15,732 bases of DNA from HGM13006 sp963649625 (lineage in GTDB: Bacteria; Bacillota; Clostridia; Oscillospirales; Oscillospiraceae), in assembly GCA_963649625.1 (NCBI GenBank), contig CAVJIP010000058.1, positions 1 to 15,732 of the forward strand, in the 5' to 3' direction. Of this stretch, positions 6,136-13,153 are shown piece by piece. How positions within the stretch are numbered: position 1 is the stretch's first letter; each line of letters starts with the position of its first letter. The notes below the pieces were generated by a model that did no database searches, had not been told where the DNA came from, and worked only from the letters and a program-made list of their open reading frames with translations. Made by a program: the position numbers and the translations under genes.

Positions 6136-7284
6136 TTATAGCACCTTGGCAAGCCGCTCCATGGCGGCCTCAATGCACCGGGTGGGGCAGGCCAGGTTAA
6201 AGCGGATATGCCCTTTTCCGGCCCTGCCAAAGCTCTCCCCATCGTTGACGAAAATCAGCGCCGAGGCCAGCTTCTCCATCAGCTCCCTCTGGGAAAGGCC
6301 CAGACAGCTCAGATCCACCCACTGGAGATAGGTTCCCTCCAGGGGAGACAGCACCGCTCCGGGAATCATCCCTTTCAGGCCTTCCAGAAGCACCTGGCGG
6401 TTTTTCCGGCGATGACCCAGCAGAGCGTCCAGCCAGGGGCCGCCGGTTTCATAGGCCGCCGTGGTAGCGGCATAGGGGAAGGTTCCCAAATACTCTCCGC
6501 AGTACCGCTCCTGGTCCTCAATAAACCTTTTGCGGACTTCCTCGTCCTCCAGAATAATATTGCTCAGCCCGTTGCCCGCCAGGTTAAAGGTCTTGCTGGG
6601 AGCCGTGCAGATGACGCTTTTGGCCTTTAATGCCGGAACCGCCTGGGTCAGCACCAGATGCCGCCCTTCAAAGTCCAGGTCAAAGTGAATCTCATCGGAC
6701 ACCACATACAGGTCATTTCCCAGGCAGATCTCTCCCAGCGTCTCCAGCTCCGCCCTTGTCCAGACCCGGCCCACCGGGTTATGGGGAGAGCAGAGCATCA
6801 GCATTTTTGCGGTTTTCGCCTTTTCCCGCAGGTCGTCAAAATCCATGGTGTACCGGCCCTCCCGGCAGACCAGGGGATTTTCCACCACCTGCCGGCCATT
6901 GGCCTGAATCGTCCGGGCAAAGGGCGGATACAGGGGCGGCTGAATGATAATTTCGTCTCCCGGTGCCGTCAGAGCCCGGATGGCGATCCCCATGGCCGTC
7001 ACCACCCCTGGGGTCTGCACGGCCTTTTCCGGGTCGATCTCCCAGTGGTGCCGGGTCATCATCCAGCTTTTCAGGGCGGCGTTATAGCGCTCCTTCTCCG
7101 GGGGCGCATAGCCAAAGGAGCCCCTGTCCACGATTTCGTGCATCCCCGCCGTGATTCCCGGGGCCAGGTTCAGCCGCATCTCCGCCACGGAGAAGCTGAT
7201 AATGGACGGATCGGTCACGCCCTGCTCCGCCACAAAGGGATGTACCCCGCCGCCGGTGTTTAAGGTTTCAAAGTCAAATTCCAT
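6136..7284 (-). CDS. MalY/PatB-family PLP-dependent C-S lyase/aminotransferase
   Basis: 382-residue fold type I PLP enzyme. The MalY/PatB branch usually cleaves cystathionine or cysteine conjugates (beta C-S lyase), giving pyruvate, ammonia and a thiol. Visible hallmarks are SPHNPVG at 166-172, SDEIHFD at 196-202, the Schiff-base Lys231 in TAPSKTFNLAG, and a late RFNLACP with the carboxylate-binding Arg. The family's N-terminal WVADMDF signature is altered to SVAEMRLNL at about 32-40, and the usual glutamine after SKTFNLAGL is not seen. Substrate choice may therefore differ. The start is ATG at 7284, with AGGAAG 8 bases upstream; a GTG at 7293 touches that site. It is probably transcribed alone from its own promoter, although it lies downstream of the hydrogenase operon on the same strand. 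Confidence 0.88.
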   Translation of the reverse strand: MEFDFETLNTGGGVHPFVAEQGVTDPSIISFSVAEMRLNLAPGITAGMHEIVDRGSFGYAPPEKERYNAALKSWMMTRHHWEIDPEKAVQTPGVVTAMGIAIRALTAPGDEIIIQPPLYPPFARTIQANGRQVVENPLVCREGRYTMDFDDLREKAKTAKMLMLCSPHNPVGRVWTRAELETLGEICLGNDLYVVSDEIHFDLDFEGRHLVLTQAVPALKAKSVICTAPSKTFNLAGNGLSNIILEDEEVRKRFIEDQERYCGEYLGTFPYAATTAAYETGGPWLDALLGHRRKNRQVLLEGLKGMIPGAVLSPLEGTYLQWVDLSCLGLSQRELMEKLASALIFVNDGESFGRAGKGHIRFNLACPTRCIEAAMERLAKVL

Positions 7285-7316
7285 ATAAAGCACTTCCTAT
7301 GTTTGTTGTCCCCGTC

Positions 7317-7345
7317 ATTTTAGCATGGCCCGGCTCCAAAAACAA
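7317..7345 (-). promoter_or_regulatory. Promoter of the MalY/PatB-type gene
   Basis: On the minus strand, TTGTTT (7340-7345), a 17-base spacer and TAAAAT (7317-7322) preceded by TGC, which makes an extended -10. The predicted start near 7310 gives a leader of about 25 bases to the ATG at 7284. The -35 element coincides with the T-tract of the hydrogenase terminator. Confidence 0.55.
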
Positions 7346-7379
7346 GCCGCTCCCTCCGAATTTTTCCGGAGAGAGCGGC
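7346..7379 (-). terminator. Terminator of the hydrogenase operon
   Basis: A 13-base stem with one C/A mismatch (7346-7358 with 7367-7379) and an 8-base loop starts 7 bases after the hydrogenase stop codon. It is followed on the minus strand by TTGTTTTT, a classic intrinsic terminator tail. Confidence 0.83.
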
Positions 7380-7386
7380 CCCTTTG

Positions 7387-9168
7387 TTATCTGCGGGGAA
7401 TCCGCACGTCCTCGTCATAGCTCAGGGCCGGAGGCATCTGCCAGCCCTGATGGTCTGTATGGAGCAGGTGGTGGGCCGTCTTTCCGCAGGGCTCCCCCAG
7501 ATAGTCCCGGTACAGGGCCTGCACGTCCGGGTTTTCATGGGAAAACCGCAGCACATTCTGGGCGTCATACCCATAGAGCACGCCGCCCCGCTCCTCCGCC
7601 CGCTCCTCATTGTAGTGGATGGGCTGACCGCCGCCGCCTACACAGCCCCCGGGACAGGCCATCACCTCTACAAAGTCATAGGACACCTCTCCCCGGCGCA
7701 GGGCCCGGATGAGCCGCCGGGCATTGCCCAGGCCGCTGACCACGGCGGTACGCACCTTGGCCCCCGCCACGTTATAGTCGGCCTCCTTCCAGCCCGCCTG
7801 GCCTCTGGCCCCCAGAAAGCTCCTGTCCGGGTCAGGATTTTCCCCGGTGAGCATATAGGCGCAGGTTCGGAGGGCCGCCTCCATGACCCCTCCCGTGGTG
7901 CCAAAAATCACCGCCGCACCGGTGCCGGTGCCCAGAGGGGAATCAAAGTCCGACTCCGGCAGTGCCGCCACATCCAGCTGATCTGCGGAGATCATCCGGC
8001 ATATCTCCCGGGTGGTAATGGAAAAATCCACGTCCTTCCCGGCACCCGCATCATTTATATTGGGAATGTCCAGCTCCGCCTTTTTCGCCACGCAGGGCAT
8101 CACCGAGACGCAGACGATTTTTCCCGGGTCTACACCGATTTTCCTGGCGAAATAGCTTTTTGTCACCGCCCCGAACATCTGCTGGGGGGACTTGGCGGTG
8201 GACAGCTCCTCCACCATGTCCGGGTACTGGGACTTGAGAAACCGCACCCAGCCGGGACAGCAGGAGGTAAACATAGGATATTTATGTTTCTTTCCCTCCT
8301 GCATCCGATGGAGGAACTCCGTTCCCTCCTCCATAATGGTCAGGTCTGCGGAGAAATTGGTGTCAAACACATAGTCAAAGCCAATGCGCCGAAGGGCCGT
8401 GGCCAGCCGCTTTTCCGTGGCCACCTCCGGGGACAGGTCGAAGGTTTCTCCCCAGGCCGCCCGCACCGCCGGGGCCACCTGCACCACCACGATCTTCTCC
8501 GGGTCGTTTAGTGCCCCGTTCAGGCCGAAAATAGCCTTGGTATCATCCCGGGAGCGCAGGGCGTTGACGGGACAGTGGGTGATACACTGGCCGCACAGGG
8601 CACAGTCCGCCTCCCGGATGGTACGTCCCCCGGACACCCCCACGGTGGTATGGGAACCGGTTCCCACCATGTCCCATACCCCCAGGGACTGCACCTTGTC
8701 GCAGAAGGAGATACAGCGCATACACTTGATACACTTGCTTTCGTTGCGAATCAGAGGAAAACTCTCGTCCCAGTTGTCCGCCGGATACTCGTGGCGGAAG
8801 TTCATGGTGTCGTCCATATTGATGGAGTTGGCCACCTTTTTCAGCTGACAGGTTTTCTCCCGGTTGCAGGCGGGACAGTTCAGCCGGTGCTGGCTGAGAA
8901 TCAGCTCCAGATTGGTGCGCCGGGCCTCCCGAACCTTCACGGAGTTGGTGCGGATGGCCATGCCCTCCCGGCACACATTGTTGCAGGCGGTAATCAGGTG
9001 ATCCGCCCCCTCCAGCTCCACCACGCAGACCCGGCAGGCGGCGATCTCATTGATGTCCTTCAAAAAGCACAGGGTGGGCACCGGGCATCCCGCCAGCCTG
9101 GTGGCATCCAGAATGGTTCCTCCCTCCGGCACCTGCACCGGGATTCCATTTACCGTTACATTTACCAT
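7387..9168 (-). CDS. hydA: [FeFe] hydrogenase catalytic subunit, group A modular type
   Basis: Cytoplasmic oxygen-sensitive enzyme for reversible proton reduction to hydrogen, 593 residues. Domains in order: an N-terminal plant-type [2Fe-2S] domain (Cys34, Cys45, Cys48, Cys62); a His-Cys3 [4Fe-4S] site (His94, Cys98, Cys101, Cys107); two ferredoxin-type [4Fe-4S] clusters (Cys146/149/152/156 and Cys189/192/195/199); then the H-cluster domain. All three H-cluster motifs are intact: TSCCPGW at 301-307 (Cys303 as proton-relay position, Cys304 as ligand), MPCVAKKAE at 357-365, and MACPGGCVGGGGQP at 503-516 with Cys505 and Cys509. The short C-terminal domain after about residue 535 is the small-subunit-like tail. 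The start ATG at 9168 overlaps the stop of the upstream flavoprotein gene (ATGGTAA), with GGGAGGG upstream. This layout matches HydA/HndD subunits of NAD(P)-linked and bifurcating hydrogenases. The maturases HydEFG are not in this window. Confidence 0.96.
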   Translation of the reverse strand: MVNVTVNGIPVQVPEGGTILDATRLAGCPVPTLCFLKDINEIAACRVCVVELEGADHLITACNNVCREGMAIRTNSVKVREARRTNLELILSQHRLNCPACNREKTCQLKKVANSINMDDTMNFRHEYPADNWDESFPLIRNESKCIKCMRCISFCDKVQSLGVWDMVGTGSHTTVGVSGGRTIREADCALCGQCITHCPVNALRSRDDTKAIFGLNGALNDPEKIVVVQVAPAVRAAWGETFDLSPEVATEKRLATALRRIGFDYVFDTNFSADLTIMEEGTEFLHRMQEGKKHKYPMFTSCCPGWVRFLKSQYPDMVEELSTAKSPQQMFGAVTKSYFARKIGVDPGKIVCVSVMPCVAKKAELDIPNINDAGAGKDVDFSITTREICRMISADQLDVAALPESDFDSPLGTGTGAAVIFGTTGGVMEAALRTCAYMLTGENPDPDRSFLGARGQAGWKEADYNVAGAKVRTAVVSGLGNARRLIRALRRGEVSYDFVEVMACPGGCVGGGGQPIHYNEERAEERGGVLYGYDAQNVLRFSHENPDVQALYRDYLGEPCGKTAHHLLHTDHQGWQMPPALSYDEDVRIPRR

Positions 9169-11003
9169 TGGTTTCTTCGCCCTCCCTTAAAGCTGCCGCA
9201 GCCGAAGTGGTCGCACCGGAGGCATCGGCTGGCCTCCTGCCGGGCAGCACGGGTGCTCATTGGCTGCTCCATCAGCTCAAAATCCTGCTTACGGTCCGCC
9301 GCACTGCGCTCCTGAAGATTCACCCGGCCACAGTACTTATGATCCCGCAGGCTCACCGCCGGAATCTCCACGTCCACGGTAATTTGGTGGTTATAGCCCA
9401 GATAATAGTCAATATTGGCCGCCGCCACCTTTCCGGCGGCAATGGCCCGGATGGCGGTTTTTGGCCCGGTGACACAGTCCCCGCCGGCGAACACCCCGGG
9501 GGCCTGATCCACCGCCGTCCAGTTCTCCGCCGCAATGACCCCCCGCTTAATGGGAATGCCCTCCTCCTCGAAGTATCGGGTCTCAATGGACTGTCCCACC
9601 GCCACAATCACAATGTCACAGGGAATCAGCTCCGGGGCATCTCCGCTGGAGATCACATCCGACCGTCGGTCATGGATCAGCCCCACCTGCTTGGGCTCCG
9701 TCCAAAGGCCCGTGACCTGGCCCTGGCCGTTGACCTCCACCGCCATAGGGCTGTGAAGATCCAGCATTTCCGCCCCTTCCTCCAGGGCTCCCTGCACCTC
9801 CTCCTGCTGGGCGGTCATGTCCACGGTGCGGCGGCGATAGACAATGGACACCTTTTTGGCCCCGCATCGAATGGCGCTTCTGGTACAGTCCATGGCCACG
9901 TTGCCGCCGCCAATGACGCAGACCCGCTTTCCCTGGAAGTCCGGCATAATTCCGTCCCCAATGGCCCCCATCATGTCCACCGCACTGAGCACTCCCTCGG
10001 CGTCCTCGTTGGGAATGCCTACCTTTTTGTCGTCATGGGCCCCGATGGAGATAAACACCGCATCATAGTCCTTTCGCAGCTGCTCCATGGAGATCATCCC
10101 GCTGCCGCCCCCAATGGAGGTCTCCGTCCGCACCTCCACGCCCGTGGAGAGAATGCAGTCAATGTCCTCCTGGAGCCGCTGCCGGGGCAGGCGATAGCTG
10201 GGAATCCCATAGCGGAGCATCCCGCCTAAGTGCTTTCGCTTTTCAAACACCGTACACTGATGTCCCATCAGCTGGAGATAATAGGCCGCAGACAGGCCGG
10301 ATGGGCCACCGCCGATAATGGCCACACGCTTTCCCGTGGTCGGGGCGCAGGCCGGAGCCGGAACTCTCCCGGCATGGTTCACCGCCGCCAGCTTCAGGCC
10401 CCGGATGTTGACCGGTGCGTCCAGCAGGGTTCGGCGGCAGCGGCTTTCACAGGGATGCTCACAGATCATGGCGCAGGCCGTGGGGAAGGGGTTGTCCTTA
10501 CGAATCAGCCGCACTGCGTCCTGATAGTTCCCCTGCTCCACCAGGGCCACATAGCCCGGAACGTCCACCCCGGCGGGACAGTTGGCCACACAGGGAATGG
10601 ACTGGGTGATCTGGCAGGAGCAGCGATGGTTTTTTATATGCTCCACAAAGTCCTCATAGCAGCCCTCCAGGCACCGCAGCACCAGCCGGGCCGTCTCCAC
10701 CCCCAGGGCGCAGTCGGCGGAGTCCTCAATGGTGGAGGCGGTATTCCGAATGTTTTCCACCGTCTCCATGGTGGCCCGGTTTTCCAGCACGTCCTCAAAC
10801 ATATTGTCCAGCTGCTTCAGGCCGATTCGGCAGGGCACGCACTTTCCGCAGGTCTGGGCCCGGCACATTTTCAAAAAGGCCGCCACCAGATCCACGGGAC
10901 AGATTCCGGGTGGGCTGGCGATAATCCGCCGCTCCATATCCGTATACAGTCCCTCCACCGTGGTCTGGGCCCGGCTCGCCGACATAATGGTCAGTCTGCT
11001 CAT
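9162..11003 (-). CDS. NuoF C-terminal domain fused to GltD-like NAD(P)H oxidoreductase (hydrogenase partner)
   Basis: 613-residue iron-sulfur flavoprotein, first gene of the hydrogenase operon. Residues about 30-125 match the C-terminal [4Fe-4S] domain of NuoF/HydB subunits (CGKCVPC, Cys52/55/58, and Cys98). The FMN/NADH Rossmann and SLBB parts of NuoF are absent. Residues about 128-210 are the cysteine-rich di-cluster domain seen in GltD, NfnB and dihydropyrimidine dehydrogenase (CVANCPAG, then Cys177/181/185/189). An FAD dinucleotide fold follows (GGGPSG at 231-236), then a second nucleotide fold with GGGNVAMD at 366-373, usual for NADPH. A short tail has Cys594, Cys597 and Cys602. The start is ATG at 11003 with AGAAGGAGAT upstream. 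By context it should pass electrons between NAD(P)H and HydA. No thioredoxin-like NuoE/HydC subunit is adjacent. The domain calls are firm; the direction of electron flow and any bifurcation are inference. Confidence 0.9.
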   Translation of the reverse strand: MSRLTIMSASRAQTTVEGLYTDMERRIIASPPGICPVDLVAAFLKMCRAQTCGKCVPCRIGLKQLDNMFEDVLENRATMETVENIRNTASTIEDSADCALGVETARLVLRCLEGCYEDFVEHIKNHRCSCQITQSIPCVANCPAGVDVPGYVALVEQGNYQDAVRLIRKDNPFPTACAMICEHPCESRCRRTLLDAPVNIRGLKLAAVNHAGRVPAPACAPTTGKRVAIIGGGPSGLSAAYYLQLMGHQCTVFEKRKHLGGMLRYGIPSYRLPRQRLQEDIDCILSTGVEVRTETSIGGGSGMISMEQLRKDYDAVFISIGAHDDKKVGIPNEDAEGVLSAVDMMGAIGDGIMPDFQGKRVCVIGGGNVAMDCTRSAIRCGAKKVSIVYRRRTVDMTAQQEEVQGALEEGAEMLDLHSPMAVEVNGQGQVTGLWTEPKQVGLIHDRRSDVISSGDAPELIPCDIVIVAVGQSIETRYFEEEGIPIKRGVIAAENWTAVDQAPGVFAGGDCVTGPKTAIRAIAAGKVAAANIDYYLGYNHQITVDVEIPAVSLRDHKYCGRVNLQERSAADRKQDFELMEQPMSTRAARQEASRCLRCDHFGCGSFKGGRRNQW

Positions 11004-11064
11004 AGCTCATATCTCCTTCTGTAGGATGCTTTATAGGGTTACAGGTACAGCATAAACCAGATTA

Positions 11065-11070
11065 ACTATA
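11065..11070 (-). promoter_or_regulatory. Possible extended -10 for the hydrogenase operon
   Basis: On the minus strand TATAGT (11065-11070) is preceded by TGG, giving an extended -10. The predicted start is about 55 bases before the ATG at 11003. No convincing -35 lies 16-18 bases upstream, where the best is TGGTTT, so the call is tentative. Confidence 0.35.
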
Positions 11071-11210
11071 CCACAAAGGGCCCCTGAAACCATTGTATAT
11101 TTCTCCAATTTTTCCAGCTTTCTTTATCTGTTTTGCCGAGGTGCGTCCCTTGATGGATTACAAATTTTGGATTTTCCGTAACGGCTTGATACCTTTTTGT
11201 CATATTCCCC
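11071..11210. other. AT-rich divergent intergenic region
   Basis: Part of the 271-base space between the hydrogenase operon and the MoxR operon. It is AT-rich compared with the flanking genes and holds no plausible reading frame. Short symmetric words occur (CAAATTTTG near 11161 and CCGTAACGG near 11176-11184), which could be regulator sites, but nothing establishes this. I see no riboswitch or tRNA. Confidence 0.4.
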
Positions 11211-11239
11211 TTGAATGCGGAGGCCTCCTATGATATGAT
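11211..11239 (+). promoter_or_regulatory. Promoter of the MoxR operon with internal palindrome
   Basis: TTGAAT (11211-11216), a 17-base spacer, then TATGAT (11234-11239). The spacer contains the perfect 10-base palindrome GGAGGCCTCC at 11219-11228. The predicted start is near 11246. This leaves about 29 bases to the TTG start codon chosen for the MoxR gene, but only about 5 to the first in-frame ATG. Confidence 0.66.
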
Positions 11240-11261
11240 AAGCACATACTATGCAAGGAAA

Positions 11262-11267
11262 AGAGGA
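11262..11267 (+). promoter_or_regulatory. Ribosome binding site that decides the MoxR start
   Basis: AGAGGA at 11262-11267 stands 7 bases before TTG at 11275. The in-frame ATG at 11251 has no purine-rich site upstream and sits about 5 bases from the predicted transcript start. The TTG is therefore the better-supported start. Confidence 0.55.
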
Positions 11268-11274
11268 ACGCACC

Positions 11275-12204
11275 TTGAATTACGCAGAACAGGTTCTCAC
11301 CGAGGTTCGCCGTGCCATTGTGGGCAAGGACGATATGATTTTGAAAACCTTCCTGACCATGCTGGCCGGCGGCCATCTGCTGCTGGAGGACAAGCCCGGC
11401 GTGGGTAAGACCACCCTGGCCCTGGCCTTTTCCCGGGCCCTCCAGCTGGACTATAAGCGTATGCAGTTTACCCCCGATGTGATGCCCACGGACGTCACCG
11501 GCTTTACCATCTATAATAAAACCACCGGTGCCACGGAATACCAGCAGGGTGCCATTCTCTGCAACCTGTTCCTGGCGGACGAGCTGAACCGGGCCTCCTC
11601 CCGTACCCAAGCCGCCCTGCTGGAGGCCATGGAGGAGGGCCAGGTCACGGTGGACGGAGAGACCCATCCCCTGCCCAAGCCCTTTATGGTCATCGCCGCC
11701 CAGAATCCCTACGGCTCCTCCGGCACCCAGCTGCTGCCGGATTCCCAGATGGACCGGTTTATGGTGCGCCTTACCATGGGCTATCCCGCCCCGGAAAGCG
11801 AGCTGGAGCTGCTGCGCCGGAAACAGGCCTGCAACCCCCTGGACAATATCACTCCGGTGGCAGATCAGGACACTCTGGCCGCCATTCAGCAGGAGGTGGC
11901 CGACACCTACGCCTCCGACGACATTTTCAAGTACATTGTCCGGCTCACCACCGCCACCCGGAGCCACCCGGATCTCCGTCAGGGGGCCTCTCCCCGGGCC
12001 TCCGTGGCCCTGGCCTCCATGGCCCGGGCCGTGGCCTGGGTACAGGGCCGGGATTATGTGGTTCCCTCGGATGTGCAGTTTATCTTTGCCGACACGGTGG
12101 CCCACCGGCTTCTGCTGACTCGTCAGGCCGAACAGGAGCAGAAAAACGCCCGGGACATCTGCACCGCCCTTTTGCAAAAAACTCCCGCACCCCGAATCAA
12201 GTGA
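11275..12204 (+). CDS. MoxR-family AAA+ ATPase
   Basis: 309 residues from the TTG start (317 from ATG 11251), a typical MoxR length. MoxR ATPases act as chaperones that mature or activate partner proteins and are usually encoded with DUF58 proteins, as here. Seen motifs, numbered from the TTG: Walker A DKPGVGKTT at 39-47, Walker B LFLADELNR at 98-106 with Asp102-Glu103, sensor 1 at Asn144 in IAAQNPYG, the SQMDRFMV segment at 157-164, and sensor 2 in QGASPRASVAL near the C-terminal lid. There is no signal peptide; it should be cytoplasmic and work at the membrane with the next two products. The DUF58 gene begins 7 bases after its stop. The start is the least certain point: no ribosome site precedes the ATG, while AGAGGA precedes the TTG. 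Confidence 0.93.
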   Translation: MNYAEQVLTEVRRAIVGKDDMILKTFLTMLAGGHLLLEDKPGVGKTTLALAFSRALQLDYKRMQFTPDVMPTDVTGFTIYNKTTGATEYQQGAILCNLFLADELNRASSRTQAALLEAMEEGQVTVDGETHPLPKPFMVIAAQNPYGSSGTQLLPDSQMDRFMVRLTMGYPAPESELELLRRKQACNPLDNITPVADQDTLAAIQQEVADTYASDDIFKYIVRLTTATRSHPDLRQGASPRASVALASMARAVAWVQGRDYVVPSDVQFIFADTVAHRLLLTRQAEQEQKNARDICTALLQKTPAPRIK

Positions 12205-12211
12205 GGCTCTC

Positions 12212-13153
12212 ATGCTGAAAAACAGACTGATTTACCTGCTGGTGCTGGTGCTGCTTTTGCTGTTTCGGATTGCCTATACCGGGTATGTGGCAGGGTTTTT
12301 GCTGCTGATGGCCCTGATTCTCCCGGTGTTCTCCTGGCTTTTGAGCCTTCCCGGGGCATTGGGCACCCAGATCTCCCTGTCCGTGCCGGATCAGGTTACT
12401 CGGGGCAGTGAGGCCACCATCACCCTGTCTCTCCGGCAAAACCGGCTGTTTGCCACCGGGCCCATCCGGGGCAAGCTGAAAACCCTCAGTGTGGTTTCCG
12501 GCGAGGTGGCCTATACCCGGCTCAAGGGGGTCTATGGGGGCTTTCCTCTGGATACGGAGCATTGCTGCGTCTATGAATGCTCCTTTTCCCGGCTTCGGGT
12601 GCTGGATCTGATGGGTCTGTTTCCCATGCCCACCCGGCATCCCCAGGGGGCCAGTATCACGGTGCTGCCCTATCCCCAGGAGCCCCCGGAGCACCCGGAC
12701 TGGGCAGGCACCAGCACCCTGGTGACCAAGCCCTACTCCGGCAGCGAAAACCCCTATGATCTTCGGGACTACCGCACCGGGGACACCATGAAGGCCGTCC
12801 ATTGGAAGAAAAGCGCCGCTCTGGACAAAACCGTAGTCCGGGACACCCTGGAGCCTGCGGTTCGGGTGGCACCCATTTGGATCGACTGGCCCAGGGATGC
12901 CCACGGCCGGGACGTGGCCCTGGATCAGCTGGCCTGGTGCATTATCTATCTCAAGCAAAACAACGCCGGGCTCCTGCTCCAATGGCTGGATGCCCAAAAT
13001 CATACCCGGAGCATTTACGCCCCCCAGGGGGAGCTTGACCGGGTGATGCCCCAGCTTCTGGCTCAACGGGCCGGACGGCGGGTTCCCGTCTCTGCGGTGC
13101 AGCCCCGGGAGATTCTCCTTTCCGCCGGCTTCGGAGAGGAGGCCAGCCGATGA
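12212..13153 (+). CDS. DUF58 domain membrane protein
   Basis: 313 residues. Two hydrophobic segments at about 5-22 and 26-46 anchor the N-terminus. A beta-rich region follows (VPDQVTRGSEATITLSL), then the conserved DUF58 core, a von Willebrand A-like region. Its signature ENPYDLRDYRTGDTMKAVHW starts at residue 179 and runs into KKSA. DUF58 proteins are standard partners of MoxR ATPases. Their molecular role is unsettled, but the pairing suggests a client or adaptor at the membrane. The start ATG at 12212 has GTGAGG overlapping the MoxR stop codon. The stop overlaps the start of the transglutaminase gene by 4 bases (ATGA), so the three genes are translationally linked. The whole gene is on one transcript with its neighbours. 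Confidence 0.9.
   Translation: MLKNRLIYLLVLVLLLLFRIAYTGYVAGFLLLMALILPVFSWLLSLPGALGTQISLSVPDQVTRGSEATITLSLRQNRLFATGPIRGKLKTLSVVSGEVAYTRLKGVYGGFPLDTEHCCVYECSFSRLRVLDLMGLFPMPTRHPQGASITVLPYPQEPPEHPDWAGTSTLVTKPYSGSENPYDLRDYRTGDTMKAVHWKKSAALDKTVVRDTLEPAVRVAPIWIDWPRDAHGRDVALDQLAWCIIYLKQNNAGLLLQWLDAQNHTRSIYAPQGELDRVMPQLLAQRAGRRVPVSAVQPREILLSAGFGEEASR

Noticed and set aside
11045..11070. A Rex redox-repressor site at the hydrogenase promoter (TTAACTA half-site).
   Set aside because: Only one half resembles TTAACAA. The second half-site of the inverted repeat is missing.
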